Positions 33,915 through 42,428 of a DNA stretch of 64,000 nt are shown one piece after another. Numbering within the stretch: the stretch's first letter is position 1; each line of letters starts with the position of its first letter. Source of the stretch: Sutterella sp. (GTDB lineage Bacteria; Pseudomonadota; Gammaproteobacteria; Burkholderiales; Burkholderiaceae_F); NCBI GenBank assembly GCA_019418605.1, contig DYBN01000054.1, forward strand, positions 1 through 64,000, written 5' to 3'. Below the pieces are notes generated by a model that worked only from the letters and a program-made list of their open reading frames with translations, did no database searches and had not been told where the DNA came from. The position numbers and the translations under genes were made by a program.

Positions 33915-36242
33915 TTAGCGGCGCAGCTTGAGTCCGGCCAGGGCCGCAGCCATGGCGCCCACGGGCTTGGCCGCGGGCTTTTGGCGCCCTCCGGCCGAGG
34001 CGGCGCCGTGCGCCGCACGAGAATCTGACTTTGCCGCCGCCTTGCCGCCGCGCGAGCGCATCGAGAGGCTGATGCGCTTTCGCGCCACGTCAACCTCAAG
34101 CACGCGCACCTTCACGATGTCGCCCACCTTGACCACGTCTCTAGGGTCTTTCACAAACCGGTCGGCTAGTTCCGAGACGTGCACAAGGCCGTCCTGGTGC
34201 ACGCCGATGTCGACAAAGGCACCGAAGGCGGCCACGTTGCTCACCACGCCTTCGAGCACCATGCCGGGGACAAGGTCGCTTACCTCGCGGACGGCTTCCG
34301 AAAATTTTGCGGTCTTAAATTCCGGACGGGGATCGCGCCCTGGCTTTTCAAGCTCGACAAAAATGTCGCGCACGGTCGGAATGCCGAACGTGTCGTCGAC
34401 AAAGTCGGCCGCGCGCAGCTTGCTTAGCACCGCGTGGTTGCCGATCAATTCCTTAACGGACAACCCCGTCTTTTTCACGATGCGCTCGACAACCGGATAG
34501 GACTCGGGGTGCACGGCCGAGGCGTCAAGCGGGTTGCTGCCGCCCGGAATGCGCAGAAAGCCCGCGGCCTGCTCAAAGGTCTTGGGGCCGAGCCGCGGCA
34601 CCGACAGCAGCACCGTGCGGTCGGCAAAGGCGCCGTTGGCGTCGCGATAGGCCACGATCGCGCGAGCCTGCGCGGCGCTCAAGCCCGCCACGCGCTGCAG
34701 CAGCGCCGCCGAAGCCGTGTTGACGTCCACTCCCACGGCGTTGACGCAGTCTTCGACCACGGCGTCGAGCTTGCGCGCCAATTCCGTTTGATTCACATCG
34801 TGCTGATACTGCCCCACGCCGATTGCCTTGGGGTCGATCTTGACGAGTTCGGCCAGGGGGTCCTGCAGGCGCCTTGCAATCGAGACCGCGCCGCGGTAGC
34901 TCACGTCAAGGTCGGGCAGCTCGGCAGCCGCCGCAGCCGAGGCCGAGTAAACCGAGGCGCCCGCCTCGCTTACCACTACCTTGGTGAGATTGAGTTCGGG
35001 GTGCGCGGCGATCAGGTCTGCGGCAAGCTTGTCGGTTTCGCGGCTTGCCGTGCCGTTGCCGATTGAAATCAAGGCCGCGCGGTGGCGCCGCGCAAGGTCG
35101 GCGAGCTTTCGTATCGACCCCTGCCAGTCGCGGTGCGGCTCGTGCGGGTAAATGACGCACGTCTCAAGCACGGCGCCTGTCTCGGAAATCACCGCCACCT
35201 TCACGCCCGTGCGAATGCCCGGATCAAGCCCGATGACGGCCTTGTGGCCTGCGGGAGCGGCAAGAAGAAGGTCCTTCAAGTTGGTGCCGAAAACGCCGAT
35301 TGCCTCCATCTGCGCCTTGTCGCGCACGCGGGAAAAGAGTTCGCTTTCAATCGTCGCAAGGCACTTGACGCGCCAGGTCCAGCGCACGACGCCCGAGAGC
35401 CACTGATCGGCGGGCTCCCCCTTGTTTTGCAGGCCCAAAAACTCGGCAATTTTCGTCTGGCACGGGTGCACGGGCAGCGCTTCCTCGTCTTCGCTCAAAA
35501 GCATGCGCACGGTGAGCACCCCCTCCTGGCGGCCGCGAAAGACGGCAAGAGCCCGGTGCGAGGGAATCTCGCTCATGGCCTCGCTGTAGTCAAAGTAGTC
35601 GCGAAACTTTGCGGCCTCGGCGCTCGTTTCCTTCTCGGGCACGACCGTGGAGACGAGATAGGCGTTGTTCCAGAGAAATTCGCGCAGCATCTCGAGCATG
35701 TCGGCGTTTTCCGCAAAGCGCTCGGCAAGGATGTCGCGCGCGCCATCAAGCGCTGCCTTTGTGTCGGCCACGCCCTTGTCGGCATTGACGTAGTCTGCGG
35801 CCGCCGTCTGGGGGTCAAGCGAGTGGTCGGCCAAAAGCGCCTCGGCAAGGGGCTCGAGCCCCGCCTCGCGGGCAATCTGCGCGCGGGTGCGGCGCTTGGG
35901 CTTGTAGGGCAGATAAAGGTCTTCCAGGCGCTGCTTGGTGTCGGCCGCCTCGATCTGGTCTTTGAGCTCTTCGGTGAGCTTGCCCGCGTCTTCGAGCGCC
36001 TTCAAAATCGCCGCGCGTCGCTCTTCGAGCTCGCGCTCGTAGATCAGCTGCTCCTCGAGGTTTCTCAACTGCGTGTCGTCAAGGCCTCCCGTGGCCTCCT
36101 TGCGGTAGCGGGCGATGAAGGGGACCGTGGCGCCGTCGTCCAAAAGCGCCACGGCGGCGGCAACCTGCTCAACGCGCGCGTCAATGGCCTTGGCAATGTG
36201 GCGGGCAATACGTGCCTCAACGGCAGAAGAAAAATCTGTCAT
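33915..36242 (-). CDS. tex: Tex RNA-binding transcription accessory protein
   Basis: Tex is a cytoplasmic nucleic-acid-binding protein related to eukaryotic Spt6. The 775-residue product shows the N-terminal helical domain, the central YqgF/RNase H-like fold ([16 protein letters not shown]), helix-hairpin-helix repeats ([19 protein letters not shown]) and a C-terminal S1 domain ([19 protein letters not shown]). A short Ala/Lys-rich tail ends the protein. Length is normal for the family. The small SRPBCC gene lies 80 bases upstream on the same strand. Confidence 0.95.
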   Translation of the reverse strand: MTDFSSAVEARIARHIAKAIDARVEQVAAAVALLDDGATVPFIARYRKEATGGLDDTQLRNLEEQLIYERELEERRAAILKALEDAGKLTEELKDQIEAADTKQRLEDLYLPYKPKRRTRAQIAREAGLEPLAEALLADHSLDPQTAAADYVNADKGVADTKAALDGARDILAERFAENADMLEMLREFLWNNAYLVSTVVPEKETSAEAAKFRDYFDYSEAMSEIPSHRALAVFRGRQEGVLTVRMLLSEDEEALPVHPCQTKIAEFLGLQNKGEPADQWLSGVVRWTWRVKCLATIESELFSRVRDKAQMEAIGVFGTNLKDLLLAAPAGHKAVIGLDPGIRTGVKVAVISETGAVLETCVIYPHEPHRDWQGSIRKLADLARRHRAALISIGNGTASRETDKLAADLIAAHPELNLTKVVVSEAGASVYSASAAAAAELPDLDVSYRGAVSIARRLQDPLAELVKIDPKAIGVGQYQHDVNQTELARKLDAVVEDCVNAVGVDVNTASAALLQRVAGLSAAQARAIVAYRDANGAFADRTVLLSVPRLGPKTFEQAAGFLRIPGGSNPLDASAVHPESYPVVERIVKKTGLSVKELIGNHAVLSKLRAADFVDDTFGIPTVRDIFVELEKPGRDPRPEFKTAKFSEAVREVSDLVPGMVLEGVVSNVAAFGAFVDIGVHQDGLVHVSELADRFVKDPRDVVKVGDIVKVRVLEVDVARKRISLSMRSRGGKAAAKSDSRAAHGAASAGGRQKPAAKPVGAMAAALAGLKLRR

Positions 36243-36322
36243 AGCTCCAAAACAAACAAAAAATGGGAAAAAAGTGAGGGGCTCGGGAAGGCTTGAAAGT
36301 GCTCGGGCGTACTCGGACGGGC

Positions 36323-36790
36323 TCAGTCCACGAGCGCCGCCAAAAGCAGCTTCACCACTTCCTGATCCTTGGCAAGCCAGGCCTTGTGCCGCAGCGTCTG
36401 CATGGCGGCGTTGAGCTCGCGCGAGGCCTCTGAATCCGCCTCGTGATAGGCAAAGTGAAGCTGCAGGAGGCCCTCGCGGGCCTCGATCGTGATGTCTAGC
36501 CGCGAGTCCGGAATCGGACCGCAGGCGGGCACAAGCGTCGTGAAGCGCTCGGGAGCGCAGAGCTCGGCCACGTCGGAGACGACAAGCGAGCCTCCGAAGT
36601 CAAGCTCGCGGGCAAGCCTTGTTTTCCCGTCGTCGCTTGCGCATGGCGTTACGCGGCTCGCCTGCATGTTTTCGACATAGTCGTGCGGATTGCGGGCGAA
36701 GTCTTCAAGCCCCACCCAGAGCTTGTCGCGGGTGAGTCCCCGCGCAAGATACGCACTCAGATCGATCGTGTGTTCAAAAACCTTCTGCAT
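36323..36790 (-). CDS. SRPBCC (AtaL-like, DUF1857) protein
   Basis: The 155-residue protein begins [12 protein letters not shown] and continues with [21 protein letters not shown]. This pattern fits AtaL-like (DUF1857) members of the SRPBCC ligand-binding fold, which have no established function. The start at 36790 removes an implausible 20-residue upstream extension. It sits where the ATPase gene of the neighbouring amino-acid ABC transporter would normally be, 97 bases after the second permease gene, but it shows no P-loop or ABC signature. Confidence 0.65.
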   Translation of the reverse strand: MQKVFEHTIDLSAYLARGLTRDKLWVGLEDFARNPHDYVENMQASRVTPCASDDGKTRLARELDFGGSLVVSDVAELCAPERFTTLVPACGPIPDSRLDITIEAREGLLQLHFAYHEADSEASRELNAAMQTLRHKAWLAKDQEVVKLLLAALVD

Positions 36791-36886
36791 GGGCGCCAAA
36801 GTCAAAGCAATCAAGCACGGTGCGGGCATTGTAGCGGCCTTGCGCCGCAACCCGAACGGCCCCGGGAGGCCACCGCAAAAAGCGCG

Positions 36887-37972
36887 TCAGTTTCTGAGCA
36901 CGGCCGAGCGGCGCGTGCCGTCTTGCAGCCGCCTTTCAAGCCACTGGCTGTAGCGGCTCATCAAAAGGCTGCAGAAGAAGTAGATGGCGGCCACAAAGAT
37001 GTAGCCCTCGCGGAAGAAGTCGCGCCAGGCCGCGTCGCCCAATGCAAGCTGCAGGCTGCCCGTGAGGTCAAACATCGACACCACGGTCACAAGCGACGTG
37101 TCCATGAACATCGAAAGAAGGTTGTTCACAAACGAGGGAATCACCGCCACGAGCGCCTGCGGCAGGATGACGTGCACGTACTTTTGAAAGGCAGTGAGCC
37201 CGAGGGAGTCAGCCGCCAGGTACTGCCCCTGCTTGATCGTCTGCAGGCCGCCGCGCACGGTCTCGGCCATGTAGGCCGCCTGAAAGAGGATGATGCCGCC
37301 GGCAACGCGCCAGAAGGGATCGATGCGCACGCCCGAAGGCAGCAGCAGCGGAAAGACGAAGCTTGCGACAAAAAGCACGGTGATAAGCGGCACGCCGCGC
37401 ACGAGCTCGATGTAGCCCGTGCTGAGCGCGCGCACCACGGGCAGCTTGCTGCGGCGCCCGAGCGCGAGCACGATGCCGATGGGCGTTGAGACGCCGATGC
37501 CCAAAAGCGTGAGGATCACGGTAAGAGGAAAGCCGCCCCAGCTGTCGGTGGCCACGTACTGCAGCCCGGCAAAGCCTCCGTACATGAGGCCGAAGAAGGC
37601 GGCAAAGGCCGCCACCCACCCCCAGAGGATGACGCGCGCGCCCGTTCGCGTCCAAAGCCGCGGGCAGGCCGTCACAAGCAGCATGGCGATGATTGCGAAT
37701 GTGGCCGCGGCCGGCCGCCACTGATCCTCATAGGGGTAGCGCCCGAAAAGAATCAGGCGCCACTTTTCAGTCACAAACCCCCAGCAGGCGCCGTCGGCTT
37801 TGTAGCAGGCCTGGGGGTCTGCGCGAAACACCGCCTCAAAGACGCCCCAGTCAAGAAGAAAGACCGCCGCCACGGCCAGCAGAAAGACCGACACGACGGT
37901 GATGCCGGTTGCGGCGCTTGAGTAAAAAAACCGTGCGCGGATGCGCGAGAAAAGGCTTTCATTCATGTCCAT
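36887..37972 (-). CDS. aapM: Polar amino-acid ABC transporter permease (AapM-like)
   Basis: The 361-residue inner-membrane permease has about eight hydrophobic segments and the EAA loop region (MAETVRGGLQTIKQGQYLAADSLGLTAFQKY). It matches the second permease of the general L-amino-acid transporter AapJQMP, with the large N-terminal hydrophobic extension typical of AapM. It follows aapQ by 17 bases with AAGGGG before its ATG. No ATPase gene follows in the window. Confidence 0.88.
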   Translation of the reverse strand: MDMNESLFSRIRARFFYSSAATGITVVSVFLLAVAAVFLLDWGVFEAVFRADPQACYKADGACWGFVTEKWRLILFGRYPYEDQWRPAAATFAIIAMLLVTACPRLWTRTGARVILWGWVAAFAAFFGLMYGGFAGLQYVATDSWGGFPLTVILTLLGIGVSTPIGIVLALGRRSKLPVVRALSTGYIELVRGVPLITVLFVASFVFPLLLPSGVRIDPFWRVAGGIILFQAAYMAETVRGGLQTIKQGQYLAADSLGLTAFQKYVHVILPQALVAVIPSFVNNLLSMFMDTSLVTVVSMFDLTGSLQLALGDAAWRDFFREGYIFVAAIYFFCSLLMSRYSQWLERRLQDGTRRSAVLRN

Positions 37973-37989
37973 GTCCCCTTTTTCACGCG

Positions 37990-39168
37990 CTATCTCGGCG
38001 CGCGCATCACGCGCGCATTGAGCGAATTCATCAGAACGCTGATGATGAGATTAAGAAAGAGGTACACGGCCATGATGATCACGATCACCTCAAGGGCCTG
38101 CCCCGTGATGTTAATTGAGGAGTTGCCCACGGCGACGATGTCCGGGTACCCGATCACCACGGCAAGCGACGAGTTCTTCGTGAGGTTCATGAACTGGCTC
38201 GTCAGGGGCGGAATCGCAAGCCGCATCGACTGCGGAAAGACGATGTAGCTCACAACCTGCGTCTTCGTAAGCCCCAGCGCCATGCCCGCGTCCCACTGCC
38301 CGCTTGAGACCGCAAGCACGCCCGCGCGCACGATTTCTGCAATCGCAGCCGACGTAAACATCGTGAGCCCCAGCCACAGCGCAAGAAATTCGGGCGACAG
38401 AGCCGATCCCCCCACCGTCATGAAGCCCTCGACCTGGGGCTTGCTCCAGCCTCCCACGACGCCAAAAAGGCACCAGACGACAAGAAGCACGACCGCCGCC
38501 CCCGCAAGTCCGATCAGGGCGGCCACAAGGTCCGTGACGCGCCGCCGCCAGATTTCGCGAAGAAGAAGGGCGGTGAGCACCGCGGCGATGACGCTGGCAA
38601 GCAGCGCCAGAGACGTCTGCTGCGGCACGGCAACGTAAAGGCCCGCTTTGGAGAGCAGCGCCCAGTCGCCGAGCCTTAAAGGCTCCGTGCTCATCGGCAG
38701 CAGCTCGGTGATGAGCATGTAGATGGCAAAGAGCTGAATAATGAGCGGAATGTTGCGGTAGAACTCGACGTGCGCGGTGCCCAGCATGCGCAGAATCGGG
38801 TGCGAGGCAAGCCGCATGAGGCCCACCACGACGCCTAACACGAGCGCTGAGACGGCCGCAAAAAACGACACGCGGATGGTGTTGAGAACGCCGTTGACGA
38901 AAGCCTTTAAAACCGAGTCCGTCGACTCAAAGGGCAGCAGCGCCTCGCCGATGTCAAAGCCCGCCGAACCGCTTAAAAAGGCAAAGCCGCTTCGAATGTT
39001 GCGCTCGGCGAGGTTTTCCCCGACATTGTTGGCAAAAAGCCAGAAGGCAAGCGCAATGGCCGCGAGCACCGCAATCTGAAGCGTCCACTGCGTGCGCCGC
39101 CGAGACCGTTCCCGGCGGCGAAAAGCTGCGTCGCCCTGCATCGGGGGTTGGTAGTCGGTCGGAGGCAT
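37990..39168 (-). CDS. aapQ: Polar amino-acid ABC transporter permease (AapQ-like)
   Basis: The 392-residue permease has the EAA loop EIVRAGVLAVSSGQWDAGMALGLTKTQVVSYIVFPQSMR and is long for the family because of two extra N-terminal hydrophobic regions, as in AapQ. It would pair with AapM to form the channel. It lies 342 bases downstream of the binding-protein gene, and hairpins in that gap may lower its expression relative to aapJ. Confidence 0.88.
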   Translation of the reverse strand: MPPTDYQPPMQGDAAFRRRERSRRRTQWTLQIAVLAAIALAFWLFANNVGENLAERNIRSGFAFLSGSAGFDIGEALLPFESTDSVLKAFVNGVLNTIRVSFFAAVSALVLGVVVGLMRLASHPILRMLGTAHVEFYRNIPLIIQLFAIYMLITELLPMSTEPLRLGDWALLSKAGLYVAVPQQTSLALLASVIAAVLTALLLREIWRRRVTDLVAALIGLAGAAVVLLVVWCLFGVVGGWSKPQVEGFMTVGGSALSPEFLALWLGLTMFTSAAIAEIVRAGVLAVSSGQWDAGMALGLTKTQVVSYIVFPQSMRLAIPPLTSQFMNLTKNSSLAVVIGYPDIVAVGNSSINITGQALEVIVIIMAVYLFLNLIISVLMNSLNARVMRAPR

Positions 39169-39380
39169 CAGTGGAAAACTCCTTTGTCAGCTCGCAAAAA
39201 GCGCGCGGGGGTTGATTAGGCAAAAGGGCCCGAAACAGGCGTCCGGAGAAAGGCGGCAAGCGGCAAAACGCGGACAGGGCCCTTGAAAGCGCACCATTAT
39301 AGGACCGGGCTTCAAAAGGGGACCTTGAAGGGAATCTCAAGGCGAGCCGGCAAAAAGGGCGCCCCAAAGCCCGGCGCAAA

Positions 39381-39429
39381 GAAAAAGGCGTCCTGAATGA
39401 CCGGCCTCTTTGAGCCCATTCAGAACGCC
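39381..39429 (-). terminator. Attenuating terminator between aapJ and aapQ
   Basis: GGCGTCCTGAATG (39387-39399) pairs with CATTCAGAACGCC (39417-39429) with one mismatch, followed on the minus strand by TTTTTC. It lies about 80 bases after the aapJ stop. Partial termination here would let the binding protein be made in excess over the permeases, a common arrangement. The rest of the gap (39169-39380) holds no gene. Confidence 0.7.
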
Positions 39430-39481
39430 GCTGCGGACGATTTTGACGGGCGCCGTCAGCGGGCGCCCTGCCGTCGGGCAA

Positions 39482-39503
39482 AGCCCGCCAAAAGAGGCGG
39501 GCT
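39482..39503 (-). promoter_or_regulatory. Stem-loop just after aapJ stop
   Basis: AGCCCGCC (39482-39489) pairs with GGCGGGCT (39496-39503), loop six bases, eight bases beyond the aapJ stop codon. It has no T run and may protect the 3' end of the aapJ mRNA. Confidence 0.5.
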
Positions 39504-39510
39504 CGCCAAA

Positions 39511-40530
39511 CTAGCGGATCGGCATGGCGTACATCAGGCCGCCGTTGGTCCACAGGTTGTTGAGGCCGCGCGGGAGGTTTAGCGGCGTCTCAGGCCCGAA
39601 GTTGGCCGTCCAGCTCTCGCCGTAGTTGCCCACCTGCTTGATGATGCGGTACGACCAGTCCTTGTCGAGCCCGAGCAGCTTGCCCGTATCGTCGCCCGTT
39701 CCCACCAGACGCATCACCTGCGGGCTCTTGCTCGAGGCGCGCATGTCGTCGACATTGGCCTTGGTGATGCCGTTTTCCTCGGCCTCGACCATGGCGTAGA
39801 ACGACCAGCGCACAATCTGGAACCACTCATCGTCGCCGCGGCGCACGGACGGCCCCAGGGGCTCCTTGGAGATCGTCTCGGGCAGGATCACGAAGTCCTG
39901 CGGGTTGCGGGCGCGCGTGCGGGCGCCCGCCAAGTCGCTCATGTCGGTCGTGTAGACCTGGCAGCGGCCGGAAATGAAGGCGCCCTGCGTGGCTTCCGTC
40001 GTGTCAAACATCACGGGCTTGTACTTCATCTTGTTGGCGGCGAAGTAGTCGGCAAGCGCCTGCACGGAGCTCGTGCCCGACTGCAGGCAGACGGTGGCGC
40101 CGTTGAGCTGCTTGGCGCTCGTCACGCCAAGCTTCTTGGGCACCATGAAGCCCTGGCCGTCGTAGTAGCTCACCGCGGCAAAGACCGCCCCCATCGAGGC
40201 GTCGCGCGTCAAGGTCCACGTCGTGTTGCGCACGAGAAGGTCGATTTCGCCCGACTGCAGGGCCGTAAAGCGCTGCGGCGAAGAAAGCGGCACGAACTTC
40301 GTCTTGGTCGAGTCGCCCAAAACCGCCGCGGCCACGGCGCGGCAGATGTCCACGTCAAGGCCCTTCCACTCGCCCTTGCTGTCGGCGTTGGAAAATCCCG
40401 GAGCCGCGGTGTTGACGCCGCAGACCACGTGGCCGCGCGCCTTGACCGCATCGAGAACCGGACCGGCCTCAGCAGCCGAGATGGACAAAACGGCGAGCGA
40501 AGCCGCTACTCCGAGAGCTTTGATGTTCAT
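39511..40530 (-). CDS. aapJ: Amino-acid ABC transporter substrate-binding protein (AapJ-like)
   Basis: The 339-residue periplasmic protein starts with a Sec signal peptide (MNIKALGVAASLAVLSISAAEA). It belongs to family 3 solute-binding proteins of the AapJ/BztA type: VVCGVNTAAPGFSN at the mature N-terminus, then WKGLDVDICRAVAAAV and LLVRNTTWTLTRDA. It should bind a range of polar L-amino acids. Start ATG at 40530 follows AAGGAGA. It lies divergent from the CBS-domain membrane protein. Confidence 0.92.
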   Translation of the reverse strand: MNIKALGVAASLAVLSISAAEAGPVLDAVKARGHVVCGVNTAAPGFSNADSKGEWKGLDVDICRAVAAAVLGDSTKTKFVPLSSPQRFTALQSGEIDLLVRNTTWTLTRDASMGAVFAAVSYYDGQGFMVPKKLGVTSAKQLNGATVCLQSGTSSVQALADYFAANKMKYKPVMFDTTEATQGAFISGRCQVYTTDMSDLAGARTRARNPQDFVILPETISKEPLGPSVRRGDDEWFQIVRWSFYAMVEAEENGITKANVDDMRASSKSPQVMRLVGTGDDTGKLLGLDKDWSYRIIKQVGNYGESWTANFGPETPLNLPRGLNNLWTNGGLMYAMPIR

Positions 40531-40870
40531 TTTCTTTTTCTCCTTGCCGCCGTCGTTTCGGCCGTCTGTCGACGGCTCGGTCAATCTCAGGTTCAAACGG
40601 CGCACATTTGCAACATATATGGCCGCAAAGTCTATCGAATCAGGGCCTTGCACCCAAAAGAAAGCGCAGGACGCCCTCGCCTGTCGTTGGCATTGATCAA
40701 GCTCTCTGAGCAGTTTTCCCAAGAAAAAACGCAAAACGAGCGCTGCGGCGCGCCGCGGGAGAAAAGCACGCTTTCGTAAAAAAGAGGTGAAAGGGCTGCG
40801 GCTTTGGCGCGAATTTTGCTTGAAGTCGCTCTGCTAAAATGCCAAACGTGTTGTTTTAAAAAGGATTTTT
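40531..40870. other. Divergent promoter region aapJ / CBS membrane protein
   Basis: No gene is supported in these 340 bases. CATATATG at 40615-40622 on the aapJ side may be part of a -10. TAAAAT at 40835-40840 on the other side lies 31 bases before the plus-strand gene and may be its -10. No convincing -35 was found for either. Confidence 0.4.
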
Positions 40871-42364
40871 ATGTCGGCTTCCTCGCAGATTCTCTGTTTG
40901 CTGATCCTCGTTTTGCTCGGGGGGTTCTTCTCTTTTGCCGAAATCAGCCTTGCCGGCGCAAGCAAGCTGCGCTTGAGCGCCATGGCCGACGACGGGGTGC
41001 CGGGCGCGCAGGCCGCGCTGCGCATCAAGAGCAATCCCGGACGCTACTTTTCAGTCATTCAGATCTGCACCAACATGGTGGCCATCCTGGGCGGCATCGT
41101 GGGCGAGTCGGTCTTTTCTCCCTACTTTGCCTTTGCCCTGGGGTTTGTGCTGCCGCCCGAGGCCGCCGAAAACACGGGATTTGTTCTCTCGTTTCTCATC
41201 ATCACGCTTGCCTTCGTGATCTTTGCGGACTTGTTCCCGAAGCGCCTTTCGATGAACAATCCCGAGAAAAACGCCATCCGCTGCGTGCGTCCGATGGCGT
41301 TTTTAAGCAAGGTTCTCGGCCCTCTGGTGTGGTTTCTTGAGTCGATTTCAAACTACCTCATGGGGCTTTTGGGCATTCCGCTCAAGCCCCGCGACAAGAT
41401 CACCACGCACGACATCCTCGCCTCGGTCATCGCAGGCGGCAACGCGGGCATCATCGCCCCGGGCGAGCAGGCCGTCATTGAAAACGTCTTCAATCTTGAG
41501 AACCGCCCCGTCACGACGGCCATGACCGCGCGCGAGTCCGTGGTCTACGTCACGATCGACGAAGACGAGCAGAGCGTACGGCGCACGATCAACAAAAACA
41601 CCCACCATCACATCCTCGTGTGCAACGAGGACATCGACCACGTCATCGGCTGCATCGACAGCAAGGACATTTTGCGCAGGCTCCTTGAGGGAAAGTCGAT
41701 TTCGGTCACCGAGCAGGGGCTGGTCAAGCCCGTGCAGTTCGTGCCCGATACGCTGACGCTCTCGGAAATTCTCGAAGTCTTTCAACGCTCGCGGGAGGAC
41801 TTTGCGGTGGTGCTCAACGAGTACGCGCTTGTGGTGGGCGTGCTCACCCTTGAAGACGTCATGAGCACCGTCATGGGAGACCTCGTGCTCACGCCCGAAG
41901 AGTCGCAGATCGTTGAGCGCGACGAAAACAGCTGGCTTGTCGACGGCGCCACGCCCACGGTTGATCTCATCGCCACGCTCGAGCTCGACGAGCTGCCCGA
42001 CTCGCAAAACTACGAGACGGTCGCGGGCTTTGTGATGTACATGTTGAGAAAAATCCCCAAGCGCACCGACCGCTTTGACTGGAGCGGATACCGCTTTGAG
42101 GTGATCGACGTCGACGCCAACAAGGTCGATCAGGTGCTGGTCACGCGCCTTGCGGCCCTCGGAGCCGCCCGCGCCGATGCAGCAAAAAAGGCCGGCTCGA
42201 CCGAGGCGGCCCAGGCGGCCCAGGCGGCCAAAAAAGAAGACGCCCCGCAGGGCGCCGTGAAGGAGGCCCCATCTGCCGCACCCGCTGCGCCCGAGTCGGG
42301 CGACGCGGACGGGCAGAAAGCCCAAGGCGGCAGCGAAGGCAGCGGCAGGGACGCGGCGCACTGA
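40871..42364 (+). CDS. CNNM/HlyC-CorC family membrane protein with CBS domains
   Basis: The 497-residue protein has the three-part layout of the hemolysin/CorC family. A CNNM membrane domain of three or four hydrophobic segments covers about residues 1-190 (LGGFFSFAEISLAGASKLRLSA). A CBS pair follows at about 200-335 (NEYALVVGVLTLEDVMSTVMGD). A CorC_HlyC domain runs to about 430. The last 65 residues are an Ala/Glu/Lys/Gly-rich tail. Members take part in magnesium or sodium transport; true hemolytic activity is not implied by the name. The start has AAGGA six bases upstream. Confidence 0.87.
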   Translation: MSASSQILCLLILVLLGGFFSFAEISLAGASKLRLSAMADDGVPGAQAALRIKSNPGRYFSVIQICTNMVAILGGIVGESVFSPYFAFALGFVLPPEAAENTGFVLSFLIITLAFVIFADLFPKRLSMNNPEKNAIRCVRPMAFLSKVLGPLVWFLESISNYLMGLLGIPLKPRDKITTHDILASVIAGGNAGIIAPGEQAVIENVFNLENRPVTTAMTARESVVYVTIDEDEQSVRRTINKNTHHHILVCNEDIDHVIGCIDSKDILRRLLEGKSISVTEQGLVKPVQFVPDTLTLSEILEVFQRSREDFAVVLNEYALVVGVLTLEDVMSTVMGDLVLTPEESQIVERDENSWLVDGATPTVDLIATLELDELPDSQNYETVAGFVMYMLRKIPKRTDRFDWSGYRFEVIDVDANKVDQVLVTRLAALGAARADAAKKAGSTEAAQAAQAAKKEDAPQGAVKEAPSAAPAAPESGDADGQKAQGGSEGSGRDAAH

Positions 42365-42376
42365 GAACGCTCAAAA

Positions 42377-42425
42377 GCCCGGCCGCAGGGCCGGGCGCGC
42401 CGCAAAGGGCCGCCCGCTTTTTTTA
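42377..42425 (+). terminator. Terminator after CBS membrane protein gene
   Basis: GCCCGGCC (42377-42384) pairs with GGCCGGGC (42389-42396). A second stem (GGGCG with CGCCC) follows and is closed by a run of seven T residues ending at 42424. It separates this gene from the convergent topB. Confidence 0.75.
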
Positions 42426-42428
42426 ACG

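Noticed and set aside
32427..34028. A 533-codon plus-strand frame opposite the M20 peptidase
   Set aside because: Antisense shadow of a motif-complete peptidase gene; no recognisable features.
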